NCBI GenBank assembly: GCA_035356615.1
Contig: DAOQSN010000047.1
Coordinates: 1 to 31,865 of the forward strand
Direction: 5' to 3'
Length of the DNA stretch: 31,865 nucleotides
Source: JAKQDH01 sp029558835
GTDB lineage: Bacteria > Planctomycetota > Phycisphaerae > UBA1845
A program made the position numbers and the translations under genes. Shown here piece by piece: positions 24,554-31,865 of this stretch. The notes beneath the pieces are model-generated. The model was given only the letters and a program-made list of their open reading frames with translations. It was not told the DNA's origin and searched no databases. The first letter of the stretch is position 1, and the number at the start of each line of letters is the position of its first letter.

Positions 24554-25384
24554 ATGAGTGACGGAGGCATCCGGCTGTTGCTGGACGAAGCTCTTGACGG
24601 GCCGACGAACATGGCCCGCGACGAGGCGCTGCTGCAGGCGGTGGAGCAGCGCGAAGCGCCGCCTACTTTGCGCGTGTACCAATGGGACCCGCCGACGATT
24701 TCGCTGGGCTACTTCCAGCGCTTCGCGGATTACCTCGCGCTTACGGAACCCCTCTGCCGGTTGCCCGTGGTGCGCCGGTTGACGGGTGGGGGAGCCATTC
24801 TCCATGATCTGGAAGTAACGTACGCCCTGGCGCTGCCGCTGACGCACCCGCTGCTGGCCGGCGGACCCAACCACCTGTACGAACTCGCCCACGCGGCCGT
24901 CATCGCCACGCTGGGCCGCCTGCCGACCGTGCGCGAGGACGCGGGGACGCGGACATCCGGGCCCGGCGTGCACGGGCAGGCACCTGCGCCCGGTGCCGAC
25001 GGACAGGCTACACCCCACCTCAGCGGCGTCACTGATGATTCGGGGCCCACGCGCGGGCCGTTCTTCTGCTTCGCGCGCCGGCACGAGTTTGACGTGCTGC
25101 TCGGCGCGGACAAGATCGCCGGCAGCGCCCAGCGCCGAACGCGCCTGGCCGTCCTGCAACACGGGTCGATCATCCTGGGCAACCGCTTTCCGCAACAGCC
25201 GACGGCCGTGCCGGCGCTGGCGTTCGACGCCCTGGTGCGCGACGTGCGCGCGCGGTTGCCGCAGGAGTTCGCGCGCGCCACGGGCTGCGCGCTCGAGGCC
25301 AGCGACTGGACGCCGGCCGAGTTGCACCGGGCGGCTGAGCTGGGCGCCAAGTACGCCGGGCCGGAATGGACGCGGCGGGCGTGA
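24554..25384 (+). CDS. Lipoate/octanoate transferase of the LplA/LipM family
   Basis: 276 residues. Seen: RRLTGGGAILHD (74-85), the acyl-binding loop; FFCF with C172; and DKIAGSAQRR with K187, followed by LQHGSIIL. C172 plus LQHGSI matches LipM octanoyltransferases, which transfer octanoyl from acyl carrier protein to lipoyl domains through a Cys thioester. A lipoate ligase LplA is the alternative. Residues about 128-167 (GTRTSGPGVHGQAPAPG...) are a low-complexity insert not usual in the family. It sits alone between two repeat tracts. Family sure; LipM rather than LplA is likely. Confidence 0.82.
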   Translation: MSDGGIRLLLDEALDGPTNMARDEALLQAVEQREAPPTLRVYQWDPPTISLGYFQRFADYLALTEPLCRLPVVRRLTGGGAILHDLEVTYALALPLTHPLLAGGPNHLYELAHAAVIATLGRLPTVREDAGTRTSGPGVHGQAPAPGADGQATPHLSGVTDDSGPTRGPFFCFARRHEFDVLLGADKIAGSAQRRTRLAVLQHGSIILGNRFPQQPTAVPALAFDALVRDVRARLPQEFARATGCALEASDWTPAELHRAAELGAKYAGPEWTRRA

Positions 25385-25531
25385 GCGCGTCGGCCCCCCG
25401 GGCCCACGGGCCTTGCGGGGCAAGCGTGCTGCGTGCCGGTGAAGCCCGGGTTGCGGCTCGACCCGCCCGCCGGCCGATAACGCTACGGTTGCGATGCTGA
25501 ATGCCGGGACTTGTTGCCGGAGGTCACAGCT

Positions 25532-26572
25532 TTGTCGTCATCTGTGGTTGAATCAACCGTCGTGCCCGCCGGCGTGCTGCATGGCGGGCGCGCATGCCTC
25601 AGCTCTGGCGCGGTCGTAGCCCCGGTGGGCGAGGCGGCCGCCTGGTTCGACTTCCGGCGAGAGGGGAGCAGCCTGCACGTAACTCCCAGGGGCCCATTGC
25701 CGATCCGCTGTCTGCTGCGCCCGGCCGGCCTGTTCCGCCAGACCCGCGGCTTTGCCGACCTGAACACCCGCATGGGCCAGCTTCTCTTTCGACCCGGCGC
25801 CACCGAGGGGCAGCAGTACGTGCCGTTCACGCGTGACCCGCAACGCGAGCTGCGCGAGTTGCTCCTGCCCGTCGAGGCCAACCCCCACGACGAACTCTTT
25901 GCCTCCGAGGTGCGCTGGTCCCAGGCCCAGGCGCTGGCAAAGCGTCTGCTCAGCGCGGCCGGCGTGCCGTGGAACGGCCTGAGCGCCGAGGACGTCCGCG
26001 CTTTGCTGCGCCTGCCCGCCTGGCAGGAGCCGGTCGAGGGTTGCGCCTTGCACGCGCTGACGCAATGGGCGCAGGCGCGGGGCGGGCCGGTGCTCGAGGT
26101 GGGCTCGCTGCACGGGCAGTCCACGGCCATGCTGGCGCTTGCGCTGCGCGGCCTGCACAGCGACGCGTTCGTCGTGTCGATCGATCCGCACCTGGAGGAA
26201 CCCCCGAACGCTGCCCAGGTCCGGCTGACTCTGGAGCAAATCGGCGAGCAGCGCCGCCTGGTGCAGTTCACGGCCGGCTCCGACCACGTCTGGCCGTTGC
26301 TGCGGCCGGGCAGCGCGTCGTTCATCTTCATCGACGGCGATCACTCTTACGAGCAGGTCGTCGCGGACTTCACCCACTACCGCGACCTTCTCGCCCCCGG
26401 CGGCTGCCTCGCGTTCCACGACTACGGCTACGGCAGCCACAACGGCCGACCCGACGTCGTCCCCGGCGTCCGCCCCGCCCTCGACGAACACGTGTTCACC
26501 GCAAAGGATTTCACGCCGCTCCTGCTGGCTCATACGTTGATGGTGTTCGTCAAGCGCGAGGGGAGAGAATAG
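25532..26572 (+). CDS. Class I SAM-dependent methyltransferase (Methyltransf_24 type)
   Basis: 346 residues from TTG 25532, chosen because GGAGG (25519-25523) sits 8 bases upstream; TTG at 25511 is in frame but has no such site. The N-terminal 150 residues are unrecognised. The methyltransferase domain starts with motif I VLEVGSLHGQS (E189, G191), then SIDPHLEEP, FIFIDGDHSYE (D268, D270, H271), LAPGGCLAFHDYG (H296, D297) and a C-terminal VFVKREG. The IDGDHSYE pattern is typical of this family, which often modifies sugars or polyketides. The substrate is not evident. The stop TAG (26570-26572) belongs to the GAATAG of repeat tract B. Confidence 0.85.
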   Translation: MSSSVVESTVVPAGVLHGGRACLSSGAVVAPVGEAAAWFDFRREGSSLHVTPRGPLPIRCLLRPAGLFRQTRGFADLNTRMGQLLFRPGATEGQQYVPFTRDPQRELRELLLPVEANPHDELFASEVRWSQAQALAKRLLSAAGVPWNGLSAEDVRALLRLPAWQEPVEGCALHALTQWAQARGGPVLEVGSLHGQSTAMLALALRGLHSDAFVVSIDPHLEEPPNAAQVRLTLEQIGEQRRLVQFTAGSDHVWPLLRPGSASFIFIDGDHSYEQVVADFTHYRDLLAPGGCLAFHDYGYGSHNGRPDVVPGVRPALDEHVFTAKDFTPLLLAHTLMVFVKREGRE

Positions 26573-26735
26573 CGAATGTCGAATAGCGAAGAGCGAATGA
26601 AGAAGTAGACAAGAGGCAAGAGGGGACGACTGGTTACTCCACGGACGACTGACAACTGACGACTGAGAACCGACAACTCAAGGCTGACGGCTTGTAGCTG
26701 ACAGCTTATAGCTTACAGCCGACAGCCGATCGCTG
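26567..26735. repeat. Degenerate intergenic repeat tract, copy B
   Basis: Same order of motifs as tract A: GAATAGCGAATGTCGAATAG (26567), GAGCGAATGAAG (26590), ACAAGAGGCAAGAGG (about 26609), ACGACTGACAACTGACGAC (about 26645), and GCTGACAGCTTATAGCTTAC (about 26697). It is in the same orientation as tract A. It starts on the methyltransferase stop codon and ends shortly before the GAF gene. Confidence 0.8.
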
Positions 26736-26782
26736 CCGCACCCGGTAACGGAAACGGCCTCTCGGCGCCCGGAGAATCCGCG

Positions 26783-27328
26783 ATGTCAGCAAGTCCTCCG
26801 CCCAACGACTCACGTGCCCGTCCCTATGCCGAGATCGCCCGGCCCCTGACCGGCCTGACGGGCTCGACGACGCAGCGCATGCAGGCCGTGGCTGACGCTC
26901 TGTGGGAGCACCTGAGCGTTACCGGCGTCTCCTGGGTCGGCTTCTACCTGTACGAGGGTGGCGACGAACTGGTCCTGGGCCCGCACCGCGACAAGCCGGC
27001 CTGCTCGCCGATCGGTCTGCACGGCGTCTGCGGCCAGGCGTTTGCGGGCCGCCGGCCGATCGTCGTGCGCGACGTGGCGGAACTCGGCGACCACTACATC
27101 GCCTGCGACCCGCGCGACCGCTCCGAAGTTGTGGTCCCGCTCTTCGACGCCGCCGCCCGCTGCGGGGCCGTCCTCGACCTCGACAGCCACAACCCCGGCG
27201 CGTTCGACCTTGCCGACGTCTCCGGCCTTCAGCAGGTGCTCCACGTCGCCGGCCTAAGCCCGCGAGCGAGCGTAAGTCCCATCTGCCCGGGCCCTGGACG
27301 CGAGTGCCCCCGCAGCAACGAGCCATGA
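26783..27328 (+). CDS. GAF-domain free methionine-R-sulfoxide reductase-like protein, 3' end altered
   Basis: 181 residues. One GAF domain (about 25-160) with the fRMsr pattern: WVGFYLYEGG, KPAC74, GVC83G, then YIAC108D and SEVVVPL. The Cys triad spacing (9 and 25) is one residue off E. coli MsrC (10 and 24). Such enzymes reduce free methionine-R-sulfoxide in the cytoplasm using thioredoxin. From codon 162 on (after LSPR) the sequence is repeat-derived; it resembles the start of a second repeat copy at about 31288. A related fragment at 31585-31702 shows the likely original ending, LSPRLVESI. The domain itself is complete, so activity may survive. Confidence 0.78.
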   Translation: MSASPPPNDSRARPYAEIARPLTGLTGSTTQRMQAVADALWEHLSVTGVSWVGFYLYEGGDELVLGPHRDKPACSPIGLHGVCGQAFAGRRPIVVRDVAELGDHYIACDPRDRSEVVVPLFDAAARCGAVLDLDSHNPGAFDLADVSGLQQVLHVAGLSPRASVSPICPGPGRECPRSNEP

Positions 27329-27670
27329 CTTCCGTGATGCTTCGGCTTGCGAACTCACAAGCTGCCGGTGACCGCGTCCCGAGTTTGCGGGCCCGCGCGT
27401 GCCGAGGTTGTGTACCAGCCCGACTGCGGCACGCTCACACCTCTGCGCGACCCTGGAAGGGTCCAAGTCCGTAGCCTGGGGTGCTGACCACCCCAGGTAA
27501 GCGCGGTGCCCTTCCCTTTTCTCTTCGTTGTCAGCCCCAGGGGGGCGAAGGAGCGCTGCAGGTGCTATGACATCATACGTCCGTCCTTCGTCCTGCTGGT
27601 GCTGAAACGCGTCGATCGTCGCGTCGCTTCCAGGGGCTCCCGCCGCCTGGCTACCCACTTCCGCCGCCCC
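27257..27670. repeat. Long dispersed repeat, copy 1 (overlaps GAF gene 3' end)
   Basis: The 5' part (27257-27315, starting AGCCCGCGAGCG) and the core (27448-27670) match copy 2 at 31280-31575. The core holds GACCCTGGAAGGGTC, the perfect stem CCTGGGGTG/CACCCCAGG (27476-27498), and CAGCCCCAGG...GGCGAAGG with a degenerate inverted partner downstream. About 130 bp between the two parts have no match in copy 2. The gap from 27329 to 27753 has no gene. Confidence 0.85.
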
Positions 27671-27753
27671 CGCGGCTCCCAAGTCCTTCCCGATCCCCGC
27701 AGAGTGTGCCCGGGACGCCGCAACCAGACCCGGCACCCCTATCCTCGCGGACA

Positions 27754-28200
27754 CTACACTTCTCCAGGTTCGCTGATCTCACCGGCCGTGCAACGGTCTT
27801 TGACTGCGCTACGCGGCCGGACCGGCGCCACGCGATACCAGCGTTGCCAGAACAGACCGGCAGTACAGGCTCCCAGAACGTAGAACAGGACATCCATGTA
27901 GTCCCCCACAACCACGCCGCGCAGGCTCGGATGCAGAGGCAACAGAACTTCAAAAAGGACCGACCACACCGCCACGGGTATCAAGAGCTCGTACCACTGG
28001 GGTACGCCGTCATGACCCCGCGCGCCCAGCTTCCGTTCCACGTAGAGCATGATGGGCACCAGGAACGGAATGCAGATCAAGTCGTTCAGGTAGTCGTGCA
28101 CGAAGCCCACCTGCCACAGCCGTTTCAGGACGAACCGGTTAACCGCGTAGGCGAAGATGCACAGCAGAAACAGAGGATCCTGTACGTATCTGAACTTCAT
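27754..28200 (-). CDS. Four-TM membrane protein, VanZ-like
   Basis: 148 residues with TM helices at about 8-24, 39-55, 68-88 and 100-120, then a short basic cytoplasmic tail. Between TM3 and TM4 it reads FEVLLPLHPSLRG...GDYMDVLFYVLGA. The Glu, Arg, Asp and Gly placing (E84, R94, D103, G110) resembles VanZ-like proteins, which are small membrane proteins of mostly unknown role, some linked to glycopeptide resistance. It starts 3 bp after the stop of the GspG-like gene, so both are likely translated from one mRNA. The VanZ link is a motif-level guess. Confidence 0.6.
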   Translation of the reverse strand: MKFRYVQDPLFLLCIFAYAVNRFVLKRLWQVGFVHDYLNDLICIPFLVPIMLYVERKLGARGHDGVPQWYELLIPVAVWSVLFEVLLPLHPSLRGVVVGDYMDVLFYVLGACTAGLFWQRWYRVAPVRPRSAVKDRCTAGEISEPGEV

Positions 28201-28203
28201 GCC

Positions 28204-28851
28204 TCAATGACCACTTGGGATGTGGAGCACAACCAATACCGCTGCCACGAGTACGGAGAACAAGAGAGTCCCGAGCATGTTCGCCAGGACGTTGCCAACT
28301 GCACCTTGCTCGTCCCGCTGCTTTCTCGACAGCAGCAGGTACGTTACCGCCGCAAGCAAGCCGGAGGCCAGGCAGGCCCCGAGAATACCCCTTGTGTTCC
28401 GTTCCAAGGCGAACTGTCGCAGCGTGGGGAGAGAATTGTCATAGCCGCGTCCGTCGGCACAAACATCGGCATCCAGCCCGACGCCTCCGGCCCGCCCGTC
28501 CCGTCCATAGGACCAGATTTCATAACCGTCGTCAGTCTGCGAATAGACAAAGGCATGTCCCCACGCATCGACGACGCGCCCGTTGTTGTCGGTATCGAAC
28601 CGTCGTTCCTTTACCTCGGCGAGGTTGTCCAACGCGGCAGGAAGGACGCCGGTGGCCGAGCGCTGCTGTTCGACCGCGTCCTGGAGTTCTTTGAAGATGG
28701 CTCGTGTCTGCGAGCGGCGCCAGGTAAGTGCGGTAACATCCCTGACATTGCGCCAAGCGGCCACGTATGCCGTGCCGAACACACAGGTACCTGCCAGCAG
28801 CGACAGTAACACCCTCCTCACCGTGCGAGCGCGACTGTGCGAGTTTCTCAA
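28204..28851 (-). CDS. Three-TM protein with a GspG-like extracytoplasmic domain
   Basis: 215 residues. TM1 (about 14-31) leads to an extracytoplasmic domain (33-150), then TM2 (155-174) and TM3 (187-211). The domain reads FDTDNNGRVVDAWGHAFVY and then YEIWSYGRDGRAGGVGLDADV (110-130). The DxWGxxF and SxGxDGxxGGxGxDAD pattern is that of the calcium-binding C-terminal part of type II secretion pseudopilin GspG. The prepilin cleavage motif (GFTLxE) is absent. Asp/Asn residues D86, D88, N90 and D118, D127, D129 could bind calcium. It is co-directional with the VanZ-like gene. Function unknown; the domain match is by eye. Confidence 0.68.
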   Translation of the reverse strand: MRNSHSRARTVRRVLLSLLAGTCVFGTAYVAAWRNVRDVTALTWRRSQTRAIFKELQDAVEQQRSATGVLPAALDNLAEVKERRFDTDNNGRVVDAWGHAFVYSQTDDGYEIWSYGRDGRAGGVGLDADVCADGRGYDNSLPTLRQFALERNTRGILGACLASGLLAAVTYLLLSRKQRDEQGAVGNVLANMLGTLLFSVLVAAVLVVLHIPSGH

Positions 28852-28885
28852 GGGATGCCTCCTGTTTACGACACCTCAAGCGGGC

Positions 28886-29146
28886 TCACCCAGGCGTGAA
28901 CGGCGCGCGGACCGGATCGGAATCCGCATCACAGAGCACCATTGTTCGTGCCAATCCTTCACCCCAACGGTAGGTTTCTACATGGTCCGTCGTCGGCACG
29001 TGCCGCAGCGACTTGTTTCTGGAAGCGACAACGACGGCAACGCCTGCCGGCGTGCCAAGTATGACAAGGACCCAGCGGCGCCGGAAGGAAGTGCCGTAAG
29101 ATGTTGTCGGTTCCGTTGCCACCGACCATCCCCTGTACTGAGCCAT
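28886..29146 (-). CDS. Possible small single-TM protein
   Basis: 86 residues from ATG 29146; the frame extends to 29203 with another start. One hydrophobic helix (WVLVILGTPAGVAVVVA, about 25-42) follows a basic cluster FRRR, and a polar tail follows. It ends 34 bp before the GspG-like gene on the same strand, so it could be the first gene of that operon. No family is recognised. It could equally be a chance frame. Otherwise the stretch 28852-29354 shows no gene. Confidence 0.33.
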   Translation of the reverse strand: MAQYRGWSVATEPTTSYGTSFRRRWVLVILGTPAGVAVVVASRNKSLRHVPTTDHVETYRWGEGLARTMVLCDADSDPVRAPFTPG

Positions 29147-29354
29147 CGCCGAGTCGCAGGCGCCCGCCCGATTGAGCTTAGCTGTGTGAGAAGCACTTGT
29201 CAAAGGACGGTGGAGGTATCTGCGCAGATGCGGCGGTCTTGATCGTGCGCCTCATCTGTCTGTACTTGCCATCGGCAGCGTCGGCGGCATACTATTCGAT
29301 GATCAGAGTCTTCTGGTGCCGGCGTGCGTGTGCCGCAGCGATGTGCGTGGACCT

Positions 29355-30740
29355 ATGCTTGCCGACGCGATCAACTTCCCTCTCGTTGCCGCCGCCGGCC
29401 TGGTCGTCTTCGGCCCCCTGGTTGTGCTGGTGACTTCCGTCGAGTGGCTCGTCTTCCGGTATGCGGTGGCCGTGTCCGCCCGGGGCGTGTTTCGCCGGCT
29501 GCTCTGGGCGAACGTGCTGTCGACCCTTGCGGGTGGCATCGTAGCCATGTTTCAGAACACGGTGATCGAGGCCAGCGGGATCGAGGTCTCGATTCCAGCC
29601 TTCGCCAAGGGCTACTGGTGGCTGGCCCTCGTTTTGATCCTGATCCACTTCGCCAAGACCCTGCTGGTGGAAGGCCCGGTCGTTGCCACGCGCGGCTTCG
29701 CGCGTCTGTTGGCTCGATCGCGCCGCCAGATACTCAAGGGCGTCGTGCTGGCGAACATCGCCAGCTACTGCATTGTCGGGCCGCTGTTCTACCTGGCCAC
29801 CCGGCCCACCTTCGGGCACCTGGAGCTGCGGGACGACACAAGCTGGACGGCCAACCCTGCCGTGCCGGTCTATTTCATCGCTAACGACGATCGGTTCATC
29901 AAGCGAATCAACATGGACGGCACGGGTTTAGCTACCGTGGTGCCGTTCCCGACGGCCGCGTTTCTCATCAGCGAGGATCAATCGACCTTCGCCTACCGAG
30001 GCGTAGACGGCAACCTGTATGCCTATCGAGAAGGCGCCGAGCGGCCCAGTCTGGTCTGGCAAACCACCGAGCGCTTCCACCTGGATGGCGTCAGTGTCTC
30101 ACCGGACAACACAATGGTTGCCTTCGCGGCAGAGCGGCCCGGTCGCGGAACGGAATCGGACGGCTGTGAGCTGCGCCTCTTTGATCTGCAGCGGGGCGAG
30201 ACGCACACGGTGACCGGGTGTCAACTTGGTGACTTCCTACCGTATGTCTCCTGGTCACGGTCGGGCGAGTTCATCTACGCGGAACAGGGCGAGAATCGTG
30301 TCGTTGTCGTCCGGGGGCGGCCGCCCTGGAATGTCGTCGAAGTGCGAAGCCTTGACACGCTGGCGCCGTCCGAGTTCCCTCTCAACTACGTCCGCTCGAG
30401 TTCCGGCTGGTATGCGGGCGGCGATGATTGGGGCCCGGCACTCTGGGAAGACTCGAAGAACCGCGACGAAGTACAGTGCTTCCCCGGATTAGGAGCACAC
30501 TTCGTCGTGACGCGGGACGATGCCCAGATCATGCGGGTGGCCGACGGCTATGGACTCATGAAGCTCGGCAGATACTATCCTCGCTCGCCGACGTTCCTGC
30601 CCGCCGGTACGGAGGTGCTGCTGGAGTGGTGGGGACAGCTCTACTTGCTGGACATCGACCAGCGGAGATTGGGATTCCTGGCGGAGGGCGGCAACTACGT
30701 CGCCCCGCTGGAGAGGTTCCGGGTGAACCGCCGGCGCTGA
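29355..30740 (+). CDS. Four-TM protein with a C-terminal propeller-like domain
   Basis: 461 residues from ATG 29355, where the first helix begins; an in-frame start at 29316 would add 13 unlikely residues. TM helices at about 9-30, 48-66, 87-105 and 128-148 are followed by an exported region (about 160-461). Its repeats look like TolB/WD-type blades: RFIKRINMDGTGLATV, GVSVSPDNTMVAFAAE, YVSWSRSGEFIYAEQ. The arrangement resembles membrane proteins with sensory or scaffolding beta-propellers, but no family is recognised. The next gene starts 13 bp downstream, probably in one transcript. Confidence 0.65.
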   Translation: MLADAINFPLVAAAGLVVFGPLVVLVTSVEWLVFRYAVAVSARGVFRRLLWANVLSTLAGGIVAMFQNTVIEASGIEVSIPAFAKGYWWLALVLILIHFAKTLLVEGPVVATRGFARLLARSRRQILKGVVLANIASYCIVGPLFYLATRPTFGHLELRDDTSWTANPAVPVYFIANDDRFIKRINMDGTGLATVVPFPTAAFLISEDQSTFAYRGVDGNLYAYREGAERPSLVWQTTERFHLDGVSVSPDNTMVAFAAERPGRGTESDGCELRLFDLQRGETHTVTGCQLGDFLPYVSWSRSGEFIYAEQGENRVVVVRGRPPWNVVEVRSLDTLAPSEFPLNYVRSSSGWYAGGDDWGPALWEDSKNRDEVQCFPGLGAHFVVTRDDAQIMRVADGYGLMKLGRYYPRSPTFLPAGTEVLLEWWGQLYLLDIDQRRLGFLAEGGNYVAPLERFRVNRRR

Positions 30741-30753
30741 GGTGGGCTCAGCA

Positions 30754-31272
30754 ATGTCCAAGTGGATACGGCGCGTGTTGCAGGCAGTCGCGGTCCTGGC
30801 GATTCTCCTGTTGTCGTGCTTCGGGTGGCTGATGTACCGGCTCAACGGTGCCACCAGGATCATGGTCTGGCAGATCGAGGAAGGCGGCCTGACGCTCACC
30901 TACTTTCCGCTGAAGAACCAGGCTACTCTGCTCGTCGGTGACCAGTACGCTCGGGGCAGCAAGCGGACGTGGAAGATGACCGACCCAGGCGCGTCGAAGC
31001 GCCTCGTGGGAGCAATCCCGGCGCCCTCGCCGGAGGAGCTGTTCTCCCGCGCGCGTGTCTCTGACGTCGACACATCGGGGAGTGCCGACTGTGGCCCCGA
31101 TTCGAAGTATGGCCTGACGTGCTCATCGGGTGCAGGCTTGGTGAACCTCTACACGGATGTCACCGACCCGCAAAGATCGAACATCCTCTGGATGCTCGAG
31201 TATGCCTGCGAGACCAACGCGGATTACTGCGTGTTCGTCAGCCAGGTGCGCGACCTCGCCGGGGAACCGTGA
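30754..31272 (+). CDS. Single-TM exported protein, unknown function
   Basis: 172 residues from ATG 30754, with GAGGTGG about 8 bases upstream; the GTG at 30742 lies in that ribosome site. A basic start (MSKWIRR) and one TM helix (about 8-27) anchor a soluble extracytoplasmic domain with four cysteines (SADC, GLTC, EYAC, ADYC) that could form two disulfides. No family is recognised. It follows the four-TM propeller gene by 13 bp and ends just before repeat copy 2. Confidence 0.6.
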   Translation: MSKWIRRVLQAVAVLAILLLSCFGWLMYRLNGATRIMVWQIEEGGLTLTYFPLKNQATLLVGDQYARGSKRTWKMTDPGASKRLVGAIPAPSPEELFSRARVSDVDTSGSADCGPDSKYGLTCSSGAGLVNLYTDVTDPQRSNILWMLEYACETNADYCVFVSQVRDLAGEP

Positions 31273-31279
31273 TTGTGAG

Positions 31280-31575
31280 AGCCTGCGAGCCCGCGAGCGA
31301 TCGCAAGTTCGATGCGTCCGGGCCCCGGAGGCGAACGCCTCCCAGCGACCCTGGAAGGGTCCAAGTCTGTAGCCTGGGGTGCTGACCACCCCAGGTTGTC
31401 GCGGTGCCGTTCCCTCTTCTCTTCCTTGCGAGCCCCAGCGGGGGCGAAGGACTGCCGGACGCGCCACAGGTCCATACGCCCGCCCTTCGCCCCGCTGGGG
31501 CTTAAATGTCTCGATTGCCGCGCCGATTCCACGGGCTTACGCCGCCTGGCTACCCGCTTCCGCCCCGCTGGGGCT
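31280..31575. repeat. Long dispersed repeat, copy 2
   Basis: It begins near AGCCCGCGAGCGATCGC (31288). The core (31345-31575) contains GACCCTGGAAGGGTC, the perfect stem CCTGGGGTG/CACCCCAGG (31374-31394), and a strong inverted repeat AGCCCCAGCGGGG...CGAAGG (31431-31450) with CCTTCGCCCCGCTGGGGCT (31484-31502). GCCCCGCTGGGGCTC recurs at 31562. It is cleaner than copy 1. A CGACCCCGGGAAGG at the window end (31852) may begin a third copy. Confidence 0.88.
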
Positions 31576-31584
31576 CGACCCACC

Positions 31585-31702
31585 GGCCCGTCCTCCACCT
31601 CGCCAGCCCCACCCCGCCACCCTCGACCCCACCGGTATCTCCGGCCTCCAGCACGTGCTGCAGGTTGCCGGGCTGAGCCCGCGGCTGGTTGAGAGCATCT
31701 GA
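31585..31702 (+). pseudogene. Frameshifted 3' fragment of a GAF/fRMsr-like gene
   Basis: Aligned by eye, 31585-31702 matches the 3' part of the GAF gene at 26783 (about 27167-27265). Examples are SGLQHVLQVAGLSPR here and SGLQQVLHVAGLSPR there. A one-base loss near 31610 breaks the frame, so upstream matching residues (PVLHLASPTP) sit in another frame. The end, LVESI and TGA 31700-31702, is probably the native C-terminus missing from the other copy. No 5' part is present; repeat copy 2 lies directly upstream. 31703-31865 holds no recognisable gene. Confidence 0.7.
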
Positions 31703-31865
31703 GGGAGGGCGCCGCCGCCTGCCGTGCTAGCTGCAGCGAATTGGGCGGGTCCCGGCGGGGTGGGGGGGACGCGTGCCGGTCCAAGTCATCTGCGCTACAA
31801 GAGAAGGCCGTTAACCCAAGTTAGACACCTGTCGAGCCTAAACGGCCCTAGCGACCCCGGGAAGG

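Noticed and set aside
24041..25423. 460-residue - strand frame across the repeat tract and the LipM-like gene
   Set aside because: Part of it is translated repeat (FAIRHSPF-type phrases), a known source of spurious proteins; the rest is antisense to the acyltransferase.
27706..28809. 367-residue + strand frame
   Set aside because: Antisense to the VanZ-like and GspG-like genes, which have clear TM and domain patterns on the other strand.
31379..31702. A 107-residue + strand gene
   Set aside because: It is the repeat read through into the frameshifted GAF fragment, not an independent gene.
1..31865. rRNA, tRNA, integrase, transposase or prophage genes
   Set aside because: None seen on either strand; the repeats here appear without a mobilising enzyme in the window.

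Overview
This high-GC bacterial window is most like a planctomycete (Planctomycetota, possibly Phycisphaerae-like). The evidence is gene content: a BatA-type von Willebrand A protein, a membrane-anchored GspE-like protein next to a CvpA protein, a TPR/DnaJ cluster, and abundant intergenic palindromic repeats. The phylum is an inference; no rRNA or tRNA gene was found to test it.

Layout. 1-3.4 kb (+): the tail of an upstream gene, a 31-bp tandem repeat, a BatA/VWA membrane protein and a Gfo/Idh/MocA-like protein. 3.5-13.4 kb (-): a GspE-like/CvpA pair, a pteridine-reductase-like SDR, a DnaJ-small membrane protein-TPR operon, a zinc-ribbon-like protein and a lipoprotein. 13.6-24.2 kb: a full phosphate locus. 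pstS-pstC-pstA-pstB-phoU runs leftward. phoB, a DUF47 (PhoU-like) gene, a PiT phosphate permease and a PhoR kinase run rightward, across a 739-bp divergent region full of repeats. 24.2-26.75 kb: a LipM/LplA-family acyltransferase and a class I methyltransferase, bracketed by two related degenerate repeat tracts. 26.78-31.86 kb: an fRMsr-like GAF gene whose 3' end runs into a roughly 230-bp repeat, a block of poorly known membrane proteins (VanZ-like, GspG-like domain, four-TM plus propeller-like, single-TM), a second copy of the repeat, and a frameshifted fragment matching the GAF gene's 3' end.

How the parts work together. The phosphate locus joins a high-affinity ABC importer (PstSCAB), its negative regulator PhoU, the two-component system (PhoR/PhoB) and a low-affinity PiT importer with its usual DUF47 partner. 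phoR is separated from phoB by the PiT pair. PstA carries an extra extracytoplasmic domain of about 170 residues. The rest is housekeeping or poorly characterised envelope functions. The main curiosities are a GspE-family protein that lacks the Walker A lysine, a GspG-like calcium-binding domain on a three-TM protein, and several repeat families that shape gene ends.
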